A stretch of 64,000 nt of DNA from NCBI GenBank assembly GCA_022376515.1, contig WTXI01000021.1, positions 62,001-126,000 of the forward strand, written 5' to 3'. The DNA is from Lactifluus volemus (taxonomy: Eukaryota > Basidiomycota > Agaricomycetes > Russulales > Russulaceae). The notes beneath the pieces were generated by a model. That model had not been told where the DNA came from and searched no databases. It was given only the letters and a program-made list of their open reading frames with translations. This document shows, in pieces, positions 1 through 10,164 of this stretch. A program made the position numbers and the translations under genes. The first letter of the stretch is position 1. Every line of letters begins with the position of its first letter.

Positions 1-2
1 CC

Positions 3-143
3 GTGACAATGCTTGTCCTGATGGGTTCGTTCGGTGGTAGATCCCGTGTCCTCACGTTTGGCGGCATCCGGTACACCGTCACAGAGCACAAAGGCGGCGC
101 CGGTTACGTATGGGTCTCTCTTCACCACTTATCGCACGATTAA
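3..143 (+). CDS. possible 3' end of an unidentified gene
   Basis: An open frame enters from the window edge and runs 46 codons to TAA at 141-143. The peptide has a balanced composition (Gly, Val and aromatic residues) that looks coding, and it ends ..SLHHLSHD. I do not recognise the family and no start is visible inside the window. It could equally be a chance open frame. Confidence 0.25.
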   Translation: MTMLVLMGSFGGRSRVLTFGGIRYTVTEHKGGAGYVWVSLHHLSHD

Positions 144-840
144 CCCCAACCCCTTCTTTTGTTTTTAGCTCCTCCGTGCGGACGATGTAGATTCCTCGCT
201 CCCTCTGGCGCGTTGGTGCACGACACTAGACGCTCGATCACAGCGACTGGAGGTTTTCGAGGATGCATACGTGATACCGGGCCTGCTTGACGCATTTGTC
301 CTCGCGCTCGTTGTGTTACAGTGTGAGCAGCCGCTTGGCGATGTACCACATTTCCTCGACTTCTCTTCGCCAAAGTCTTATGGGACGGGCAGCTTCCACC
401 GAGGCTTTTAATACACCCCATGGCTTGACTCCACCAGACTTTTCTTCTATGGGCTATGTGGTAGAGATGTTTATGGTGTATGCTTTACGGTTACATAGGT
501 GTATGCATAGGTGGTCGTATCGCCAGCCGATGAGACAATAAATACCTAGTTTGAAATTTTGATCAAACGAAACCGGTTTCTCTGTCAGTCCGAGTTGTGC
601 GATAACCTGACCACCTGTCACCATAATTCGCTTTGACCATCAAATTCCAACAGAAAAGTCTCATGTCGACGAGGAGCACTGCATTGCAAAGCACACCGCG
701 TACGCCGCAAGATGTGCAAGGTATCAAATGGCTGGCATGCACCACAGGATTGGCAACATATTAGTACGCTTTTTAACCTAATTCCTCCACAGCGTCTGAT
801 GACTGTCGCTCACCGAAGACTATCTGCCGACGGGGAAGGC
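144..840. other. intergenic, no gene recognised
   Basis: This is the stretch between the edge frame and the SEC61 stop codon. The short open frames here have skewed composition and no recognisable motif. It probably holds the 3' UTRs of two converging genes. Confidence 0.4.
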
Positions 841-2654
841 TCACAGGAAATCGCCGAGGGCAGCCATCTCGGGACCGCCAGCCTCCTGTGTGTAGATATG
901 GCGTCAGAAAACATTAAATCTAACGAGACATAGGGGAGTACACTTACCCGCTGTCCGATCTCCCAGTCTTAAAGGGTTAACACATATAAGTACAGAAACA
1001 GGCGACCAAATATAAATACGCACAGGAATAGATAATTGTAACAGCCATGAGGATACCAGTACCAGAGCCAATCGCACCCATCAGATCAGCGGCGACAGAC
1101 AGCAGGCCAAGGACTGCACCTCCCAATGCCGCTGCGGTTGGGATGACACGCTTGAGTTCTTTATACATCGAACCCTCGCGGTGGCCGGCCATGACCTGAC
1201 GCAGAACAATCATCTCAAGGACGAAGGAGGAAAGAGGTGACCACTCACCAGCTGCTGATCCTTGAGTTGCTTGGCAATGTCACGTGGGCCAGACCCTGAC
1301 ACATCGATCCAGGTTTTGGAGAATATGGCACATACAGATGTCATGAACAGAATATACAGAAGCGTGTGAATGGGGTCAACAAGCGCGGCGCGGAGCGTCC
1401 TTGGGGGGGAAATGTAATAAGCCATGCCGGATGTGGCGATAAGCTGGGCTGATTCCTCCATCGGCTAAGAGAAAGTCAGGGCGGTAAGAGATGGGGGCTG
1501 ACCAAGCAACGTACCTCCCAAACGCCGAGGAGCTTAACAAGGAGGTTGTCGGGAAAGCGGGTGAAAAGCATCTGGCTGACGATATAGATATGCGAGGTAA
1601 GGGCAGATTCGAGCATGATGGGCATGTTTGACGTGTAAAAGAGCTTCACGGGGTACGAGCCACGCTGGCCACGGAAACGATTGCTCTTGACTGGGATTTC
1701 AATGCGGAAACCTTGCAGGTAGATGACAACGGCAAACACAGCAATAGTGGCGATGATATTCATCACGTTGGGGAGACGCTCACGCCAGAAAGCCTCACGA
1801 AGGGCGCGTCCCTTGTCGTTCCAAGTTAAGAGGAGGTGGAACAAGGAGATGATGGCACCCTCAAATTCGGGGCCACGGCCGGTGTTAATAGTGGTAGGTG
1901 AGAAGGCTTTCCAGACGATTGACTCGCAAATATTGGTGGCGATGAAAAGAGAGATACCAGAGCCTAGACCGTAGCCTTTTTGAAGGAGCTCGTCAAGGAG
2001 AATTACAATAAGCGCGGCAGCCACAAGTTGGATGATAAGTAAAAGGCAGACCCCGGCGCCGAGGTCGCGAGGTTGACCATACAGACCAGTGAGCACATAC
2101 ACAGTGGCCTGACCAAGGGAAATCAAAAGGGCAAACACTGTCCCAAAACCAATCAGATATTTTGAGAGGAGGGGGGGGCATGTAAACGCAAAGACTCACG
2201 TTTTTGGGCTCCTGAGAATAAACCACGATCCTCCTTGAGGGAAAAGTCAACGTCGATGAGATTAGCGCCTGCCAGAAGCTGCATGATCATGCCCGAGGTG
2301 ACGATGGGACTTATTCCAAGTTCCATAAGGGTACCACGATTGGAGGCAAGGATGACACGCATCCAGTAAAATGGGTCGGATGAATCGGAGGACATGATAC
2401 CGTATAAGGGGACTTGAGAGCAGACTAAGAAAATAAGGAGAGTCACAGCTGTCCATAGGACTTTTTGGTTGAATGGGACCTGGTAGGGAAGATTAAAATA
2501 AACTATGAAGCATGGAAGAATACAAATACCTTGCGGTCGGGTGAGGACACTTCGGGAAGAATGGGTAAGAAGGGTCGAACAAGATTGAGAAACCGGACTG
2601 AAGGACGATAAGTGCAAGAAAGATTGAAGAGAAGAAAGACTTACATCCGCTCAT
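841..2654 (-). CDS. SEC61: Sec61 translocon alpha subunit
   Basis: Channel-forming subunit of the ER protein-conducting translocon, a ten-helix membrane protein. I place eight exons: 2645-2654, 2530-2597, 2200-2479, 1515-2137, 1249-1464, 1024-1195, 948-967 and 841-885. They total 1434 nt, that is 477 residues, the normal family length. The N-terminus is the conserved amphipathic helix ([17 protein letters not shown]), followed by [86 protein letters not shown] and the end [19 protein letters not shown]. The first coding exon is only 10 nt, and a 20-nt microexon encodes YWEIGQR near the C-terminus. The last two exons are too short to stand out as open frames and were found by following the conserved C-terminus. 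It shares a divergent promoter with P1. Confidence 0.95.
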
Positions 2655-2831
2655 GACTGAGAAGAAGAATGTGTGTGCTAACGATTCATTACTCCGTTCG
2701 GTGGGGGGTAGACGTGGCACTACTACAAATAACTACAAATACATAGTCACACCAACTTTATTTTGTCCCTCCTCGCTCATCGCCATCACCGTTCCCCATC
2801 GACATACTCACATCCCGCCAAAGCAACCTCA
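2655..2831. promoter_or_regulatory. divergent SEC61 / P1 promoter
   Basis: Only 177 bp separate the two start codons, which point away from each other, so both promoters must lie here or in the first introns. The P1-proximal half is pyrimidine-rich. I see no clear TATA box. Confidence 0.6.
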
Positions 2832-3380
2832 ATGGTGAGTGAATGTGGCTTATAATTATGTCCGAACAACAAAGGACTCTATTGGAGGCCATATATTCAG
2901 TGGATGCATGACTATCAAAACGGATGTATTAACAATTCAACTTCCTAGGCCTCTACAGAACTCGCCGCAACATATGCGTCCCTCATTCTCGCGATGATGG
3001 CGTACCCATTACTGTACGCAGTTCGTCTGCGATACACCTGGTCGAGATCTGATCGCCAGTCCTCAGTCTGAAAAGATTATTGCGATCACCAACGCAGCAG
3101 GTTTTGACCTTGAACCTATCTGGGCCAGTCTTCTCGCCAAGGCCCTTGAAGGGAAAAATGTAAAAGAACTTCTCTCCAATGTTGGTTCAGGTGGCGGTGC
3201 ACCTGCAGTCGGTGCAGTAGCTGGTGGTGGTGGTGCTGCCCCTGCTGCTGCCGAAGCGCCAGCAGAAGAGAAAAGGAAGAGGAGAAAGAAGAGTCAGATG
3301 AAGATATGGTACGCATTCCTTTTGATCTTTATTGAGGGCCTCCTAACCGACTTTGGTAGGGCTTTGGTCTCTTCGACTGA
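2832..3380 (+). CDS. RPP1: 60S acidic ribosomal protein P1 (two apparent 1-nt deletions)
   Basis: Acidic stalk protein of the 60S ribosomal subunit, which recruits translational GTPases. Exons: 2832-2834 (the ATG alone), 2949-3013, 3067-3308 and 3360-3380. The product starts [14 protein letters not shown], continues [20 protein letters not shown], has an Ala/Gly-rich hinge, and ends in the diagnostic acidic stalk tail finishing DMGFGLFD. The frame breaks twice: near 2991-2993, where the conserved A-D-D-G-V-P has lost a base, and at 3271-3276, where a run of A before the acidic tail is one short. The exons sum to 331 nt; two more bases give 333 nt, or 110 residues, the usual length. Both sites are run contractions in a gene expected to be essential, so assembly error is more likely than a pseudogene. 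Confidence 0.9.
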
Positions 3381-3568
3381 TTTGCATTATACATTCATTA
3401 CACTCAACCTAAAATGATAATATTTTTCCTATATCGGGAATTGTGTCCGCTGCGTTGTCTTTGTGCCGTCACGGTGGAGTCTTGCCAATCATGTGCTTAT
3501 ACCCGTCCCTCCTCGAAAACGTCATTCTTAGCTGAGAACGCCACACCGCTCCAGCTCCCGTTCAAGCA

Positions 3569-3576
3569 TATATAAA
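3569..3576 (+). promoter_or_regulatory. TATA box of the HAM1-like gene
   Basis: TATATAAA lies about 60 bp upstream of the ATG at 3630 in the 249-bp gap after P1. The position and perfect consensus make a core promoter element likely. Confidence 0.55.
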
Positions 3577-3629
3577 CCCATACCTGCATAGTCTTTCCTG
3601 TCCTCGTAACTTATCCATTTATCAGTACT

Positions 3630-6168
3630 ATGGACAAGACAACTTCCGTCATTGCCGCACTCAGAGCAGGCAAGCAGCCCTCACAGTCCCAGACTAATGT
3701 CTGGATAGAGAAGCTGCTCCAGTCCCCGCTAATTCAAGTCGACAAAATCCCCAGTGGTGGTGAGCTGTCCCAGAACGGCAAGAAGCTAGCCCAAGACCTT
3801 CGTAACGTCCTTGAGGCTTACAAGAATTACGGTGCACATAAGAACGGTGCGATCTCCTTATCCCAGTCTGTGAGGACTTCTAAAGCATGTCGTAGGCGAA
3901 AACCTTGTCCAAGAAGCTTTGTGGCACCTTAGTAAAGCTGACGTCGCCGCGTCTTCGCTCGACCTTGATGTCCCCATGGAATCAGGGGAGCTTTCAAACG
4001 ATTACCAAGCAATCACCTCCACCCTTCGCACATCGCTCCAGATTTTCTGGAATAGCGCGGTGACAGAGGGTTCCGGCGTCTTCTCTGACTTTGCGTCCTT
4101 TACGCGGCTGTCACTCGCCGACGCCGCCGACGTATTCGGCGAGAAGTCCAGTCAAGCGGCCCAGAAGCTATTCAAGGTTGAAGACGAGGTTCAATCGGGC
4201 GAACGCGACAGTGTTGGGATCAAGCAGCAGACTAAAGAGAGTTGGAAGAAAGCGGATACGCGCGAAGCATTCGAGAAGAGCATGGACGTTGCGAAAGATG
4301 CTGGCTCGGCCGCAATTGGTTCGGCGCAATCGGCAAGTAGCAAGACCGTTGAGCTCACGGACCGTTCTCGTACGAGGCTACAAGCAGCCGTGTTGACGGT
4401 TAATTGGTGATGTCATTTACGAGATCACGTTTACTGATTATTCTCTACAGATGACGAAGCGCGCAAAGGAGGACCCGGAATATCGTCGGTCGCTTGACGC
4501 CCTGTTTAATCTCATCCAGAAGTGGATCATGGTGACCGGAGACGTGGCCACAGGCGCTGCTCACTCTGCGTCTTTGGAGTCCTTTATCAAGGACCCTACA
4601 CCCGAGAAGCATCTGGTCCATGCCATACGCTGCATAGGCAGGTTCGCTCATAATATAGCCGGTGGAAAGAGCTTGGAGGAATTATATTCCGCCCTGCGCG
4701 CTTCCGTCATCGACATTCGCAACGACCCAGACCTGCGGAAATGGGTTGATGACTATCTTATCTTTGTAAAGCACGCACTCGAACAAGTCGCCGATGCTGA
4801 TTCGGAAGAGATCAGGAACTCTCGCCGAGCCCTCCACCAGCGATGGAAAGATCTGACCGAGTCAGATTCCGACAAACGTCATCATTGGAAGGAGAATTTC
4901 GCTGTGCTGCGTCGAGAAGTCCGTGAATTTCAGGAGCGTGTGGAGAAAGATAAGGATTTACAAGCCGTGCGCGAGGCACACGCTCAGTTCGGTCGTGACC
5001 TCGAGCAAACTCTCGTTGATGCCGGAGCCGGGGGACTTCAAGCTGCGATCAGCGGCACGTCATGGCTCTGGACTGACCTCTTCAATGCCTATCTGCCACG
5101 TTTTGTTTGTATGCTGAAGAGTATTCCGATCCCCCGGTAAGTTCTCCACCATCCGGACGTCTTTCTCACTCACAACATGGTAGTACCGAATACGTCGACG
5201 AAAAGATTGAATTTGTGCTTGAAGATTTGAATGTCTCTTCAATTGGGCTCCTCCCTGGGCACGTCTTCATCCGTAACATTACAGACGTTGAGATCGCTGC
5301 ACCTAGCGAAGGAGAATCGTCAGCTATTATCGGGACGTTGACCCAAGTCCACGTTAAAGGTCTACAGTTCAGTCTTAGTCAGCTCTCATTCTATTATCGT
5401 GACTTGGGCGCCACCGTCGGACCCACGGAGTTTACTGGTCTCGCGGAGGTTACTCTTCCACCTGAAGGAATTGCCGTCGACATCAAGGTTCGCTTGATTC
5501 CGAATACATCGGAAGGACTTGCGGAGCGCGCGGAACAAAAACGATTCCTGCGTGTCGATCAGGTCAAGGTCAACCTCTCTGATGATGTCGACGTGCGCGT
5601 GACGCAATCAAATCACCCTGTCGTACTCAAGGTGTTCCGCCCGTTGCTGACCGCGCGTCTACGAGGCGCATTGCAAACCACTCTGAGCGCGACTATTCGC
5701 AGCGCGATCGAAAACGTCGATGCGCTGATTTGGGACACCACTGTACGTGCCGAGGTGTTTGAAGACGCTGGCCTTACGCGTAGCTCCGCACTCGCTGCGG
5801 CGTGGTGGAGCGAGGTCGGGCGGTTGCAACGTACTCGGGGCGGGCTATTGCACGCGACGGGTTCCGGGATCGTTCGAGACAGCAGCAATGCAAAGTTCGC
5901 GCTCGGCGCAGAGCCGCAGGTACTTGGACCAGAGAAGCATGGGCCGAAGGCCACGCTGGCGAAGCCACTCAGAGAGCGTATCGGTGAAGCCGGGGCTAGT
6001 GCCAGTATGGAACGTGGAGGCGAATTGGCAAAAGATGTGGTTGAGGAGGCGAAGAAAGGTGCTAGGATTGGGATGCGCACTCTGCGCACATTTGAGGAAG
6101 TAATCGCTGAGAAACAAGAGAAGGAAGAAAATAGCCCTGGATGGTCCAGCAGCGCTTTTGACATTTAA
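3630..6168 (+). CDS. HAM1-like domain protein
   Basis: Large fungal protein of the family annotated with HAM1-like N- and C-terminal domains; the biochemical role is not established. Exons 3630-3846, 3896-4398, 4451-5136 and 5184-6168 total 2391 nt, that is 796 residues. Introns are 47-52 bp; the third exon's acceptor is clear, while the preceding donor (GTTAAT at 4399) is the weakest call. The N-terminal 500 residues are helix-rich and charged, with segments such as LSNDYQAITSTLRTSLQIFW and DPEYRRSLDALFNLIQKW. The C-terminal third is beta-rich (IEFVLEDLNVSSIGLLPGHV.. onward) and resembles a lipid-binding type fold, then ends in a Lys/Glu-rich tail. There is no signal peptide or obvious membrane segment. 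The family name rests on overall resemblance. Confidence 0.7.
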
Positions 6169-7285
6169 ATTTTTTCAGAGCCCATTGTAAAACTGTAATA
6201 GCGAGAAGTAATACACCGCACTGTGTTCCTACGACGGAATATGTGGAGACTGTATATAGGAATACCATAAATGGGCGCTGACCCGGCTTAGAGCTGGCTC
6301 AAACGTTTAGTCTATATTCCGTATTAATTGGAAGAGAACCTCGGTGTTGTTGGGCCTACCCGTCATGATTGAGCCGTTTGCGTGGCAAGTTTCGTGTTTG
6401 CATGGCAAAAGAGAAGGGATTGGTGCAAGGTTGATCAGGAGTTTAATATCTCGTTGTTTCGCAGCGAGTTCAGAAAGCCCACAAGGTCAGTCCGTTGTAG
6501 CTGATTTTGTTTCATCGTGGCACAGATGCGATCTTATACCCATCTCATTTCCGCATGTACAAGGCTAGCTACCTAGTACAGCACTCATCCGCCTTTTGAA
6601 GGTGACGCTCGCTCGGCGACATGGGACGGAAGTTACGGTTACCATAATGTAGTAATACAATAGTATGTTTGCAATTGCAAGTCGATGCTCTAGGGCAGTG
6701 ATTGCTTGGTCAGTCAGGACAACTGGACAGTGATTATGCGTCGAAAAACTCCAAACAAAGTGGAACCTGACGTATCTCAGATGATGCATTTTATGTAAGG
6801 TCTGTCTAGCATCATAGCTTTGTGCTTCAAAAACGGATCATCGATCTTTGACAAGGCCTAGATGCTGTGCTTTACAGTAAACTCGAAGGTTATGCGAACA
6901 GCCACATTGACAGAATGCTGCTCCCGAATGACCTTACCCCCGAATGATGCCTGCCAACACCAATCACTGGTACGATCAATGGTTGGTCCAGCTGAGTCAG
7001 TCAGTTTTCCGTCTTATTTAACTACATTGTAATAAATTGTTTGCAGTCCAGGGACAATATCGTAAGGACGTTCGCTGGCTAGGCACCGCGCGTCTACGCA
7101 CTCGCCCCCGAAGTTATTTGGGCGACTATCGGTATTGGCGGACTTGGAAACAAGGCGGTGCGTGCGAGTTGGACGTGCCTTTCATCAGTCCAATGATTGC
7201 AACCCTGCGCCCCACTTCTTTGTACTTTGATTCTGTGTATCCCTCATATCCCATTCTTTGAGAGCTGACAAGCATCTCAACCTCG
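6169..7285. other. intergenic, no gene recognised
   Basis: 1.1 kb between the HAM1-like gene and the first NACHT receptor. Open frames are short and of unlikely composition. No Goodbye-type domain is encoded here, so it does not supply the missing N-terminus of the downstream receptor. Confidence 0.4.
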
Positions 7286-9481
7286 ATGTCTATTTCTCCA
7301 CCCCCACCCCCACCTCCACCTCCACCTCAGGCTCAGACCCAGACTGAAACCCAGACTGAAACCCAGACTTCGACTCAGGCTCAGGCACCACCTCCACCAC
7401 CAAATCCAGAACCAGAACCAGCTCCCCCACCTTTCGACCCCCTCCTCAGTCCTGAGCTGAGTGAGTATTCCCAGAACGCGTTGGATGGTCTTGGATACTG
7501 AGTTTCTCTCCCAGGCTCAAAAGTAGAGGTGTACCAGAAGTGGCTCTCTCCGCCAGATCCATCCACGAGTCACGGGATTGCGCATAGGACTCACCACGAC
7601 GAGTCCTCTCATTGGTTCATTCAAGGCGATGACTTCAAAGCCTGGAAAAGCGGCGGCTTGCTATTCTGGGTACATGGCAAATGTAGGCGCCTTGCCAATT
7701 TTTATGTGTTCCTTGCAGCTGATGTTTCACAGCGGGCGCGGGCAAGACCATCCTTACGTGTGTGACACTTCAGCTAAATAATATCTCGTTCTCCATATTG
7801 ACTCATCTGCAGTTCCGCAGTCATTGAAGACGTGAAGCTGCTATGCGTCAACGGTGCTTCCCTTGCGTACTTTTACTGCGACTGGCGTGATCCCGCCAAG
7901 CGACGTGTTCGCAACCTGGTCTCTTCTGTCTTGATACAACTTAGTGCTCAATCAGACTCACGTCGTGATGTTCTCAATGAGTTGTATTTACGCCTTGGTA
8001 ACGGCACCCAGCAGCCCACCAACGATGGGCTCCTCCGATGCTTGAAGTCTATGCTAGCAGTCTCCGTGCAAGGTGCAACATACATTATCATCGATGCTTT
8101 GGATGAGTGTCTCTCTACCAACACACAGCCTCCGCGCGAATCGGCCAGACTCATTCAGGCTCTCCACGGCTTGAACCGTCAAGATCTGCGGATCCTTGCT
8201 ACCAGCCTTCCTGAACCGGACATCCAGGGTGCCCTTAATCCTCTTGCCTCTCAAGTTGTGTCCCTCCACGAGGCACAGGGGCATCTGGACGATATCATTG
8301 CATACATCAAGTGGTGTATTCAAGACAATAGGAGAATGAAAAGGTGGAGATACGAAGACAAAATTTCCACCCACGAAGTGCTCTCCGAAAAAGCTGCCGG
8401 CGAGTGAGTGATCAGACCCGACTGGATGGTTGAGATAGCGTACTCAATTTACGATATAAAAGCTGGCGATGGGTCATGTGTCAGATTAGGATTCTGCCCA
8501 ACTGTCTCCCTGCAACGGTCCAGAACGTTCTCGAGCGGTTTGACCGAACCATTCATGGAACTTATGGTCGCGTCGTGCAGCGCGTCCCGAACGAAAACTG
8601 GGAACACGCGCATCGTATGTTCCAATTTCTGGCAGCCAGCGTCCGCCCGCTTCTTGTAGACGAACTTTCGGAGATCCTCTCCATCGATTACGATACAGGT
8701 ACAACAGCCAAGTACGAGGCGATCTGGCACCCGGAGACCCCAGAGGCGGATATATTCACTGTCTGTCACAACCTCGTGGCTGTGATGTCATCAACGGTAT
8801 CCATTTGTGCAGTTCGCGCACGTATCCGTGCCTAACTGGTTGTTCTCGGAGCGCATCCTGGCCGAACAGGCCATGGACAGGGTTGCGCGCTACCATATCA
8901 ACATTCAAGACTCCCACTGGGTCGCCGCCGAGACGTGCATTGCCTCACTTTTGCATTTCGACGAAAAGCTACCCAAGCCGCTCGACCGGGAAACCGTCAA
9001 AATCTTTACGATGGCGAACTACGCCGCTCAACACTGGGTGCACCACGCGCGATACGGGAATGTCGCTGAAAGGGAGGACATCCGGCTGGGCATCGAACGT
9101 ATTTTCGATCAGGAACTGACTTTTAACGCTTGGATATGGCTACACGACATTGACAACCCCGAGCGGGAGTCGATGCCAACAGAGTGCCCGACGAGACCCG
9201 CCCACTCGCCGCTGTACTATGCCGCGCTGAGCGGGTTCCCGCTCCTGGTGAAGCACCTGGCAGACAAGGATCCGGAAGCTGTTAACGCCGTAGGGGGCAG
9301 GTTTAGCACGCCTCTGCATGCGGCCTCGGCGAAAGGAAACGTGGCTGCCGTTCAGGCCCTAATTGAACTTGGCGCAGAGACTACCGCGACGGATAGCCAA
9401 GGCCGGACGCCGTCGCAAGTGGCTTTGGCTAGTGGACAATACTCAGTCGCGCAGTTACTGGAGCAGTACGACGTCAATTGA
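7286..9481 (+). CDS. NACHT-ankyrin STAND receptor 1 (one 1-nt insertion)
   Basis: Fungal NOD-like receptor of the STAND ATPase class, the type linked to non-self recognition and cell death. Exons 7286-7460, 7515-7682, 7733-7757, 7813-8403 and 8463-9481. The N-terminus is low complexity: ten prolines, Gln/Thr repeats, then Pro/Glu. A pre-NACHT motif follows (KWLSPPDPSTSHGIAHRTHH). The Walker A loop GKSGAGKT is assembled across an intron at 7683-7732; Walker B is YIIIDALDEC. The region after NACHT (FVQFAHVSVPNWLF) leads to about two C-terminal ankyrin repeats (STPLHAASAKGNVAAVQALI). The frame shifts at about 8792-8795: removing one A makes the coding total 1977 nt, 658 residues. Compared with the second receptor it lacks the Goodbye domain and has fewer ankyrin repeats. 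Confidence 0.8.
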
Positions 9482-10164
9482 TTAGAGTTGTCTAATGCCA
9501 AAAGTATGGTGTGGGTTGGAGCGCGTGCACGTCTCTAGGTGTGTTTTTCATTACGATAATCATACCCATGAGGTTGTTGCCTTGACTCGGAGTAGGCCCC
9601 AGATGAGCGAATCTTGTTTGTTGTTGTATCTGTAGTCGAACTGTTGTCATTGTGTCGTCTTGTTTTTGCTTTTTTTTTTTGGTTTATTCACACATCCCGA
9701 TGTCTTCAAGACCGGCTTTCTCTTTGTGTGGTCCATGCTCTCAATAGAAGGTGAGATCAGAATGCGAGGGGGTGCACGACATTGTCAATTCAAACGGCCG
9801 ATAGATAAAGCTCATAGAAGTTGAAGTGTGGTTACGCGCTTGGGTATGAAAAACCCCTAAAGGCATTATTGAGTTCTTCAACAATAAACGTCTTGCACAC
9901 TGCGCTCGTATGTTTTAAGGACGATGACGCACACACCCTACTAACTCGAATTACCTGTCAAGAGAAGCGACAGGCAATTTCACTGCATTTCGTATAACGA
10001 CACCAACCATCAAGGCCGGTTCCCTAGAAGTCTGTACATATGACCAGTTAAAATTATACGTGCTACGTCCGCGAGCCCGTAAGAAAGAATATTGGGTTTC
10101 CTTTAATGGGTTAGATGGGAGCTTGTCATGATCGATGGCACATCAGCACTTCAGCCTTGACGAA
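9482..10164. other. convergent intergenic region
   Basis: Space between two converging genes. It contains a T-run near 9669-9680 and AT-rich stretches, consistent with 3' UTRs. No gene seen. Confidence 0.4.

Noticed and set aside
5613..6164. 183-codon minus-strand open frame
   Set aside because: It is the shadow of the HAM1-like C-terminal exon; Ser/Ala/Arg-rich composition without motifs.
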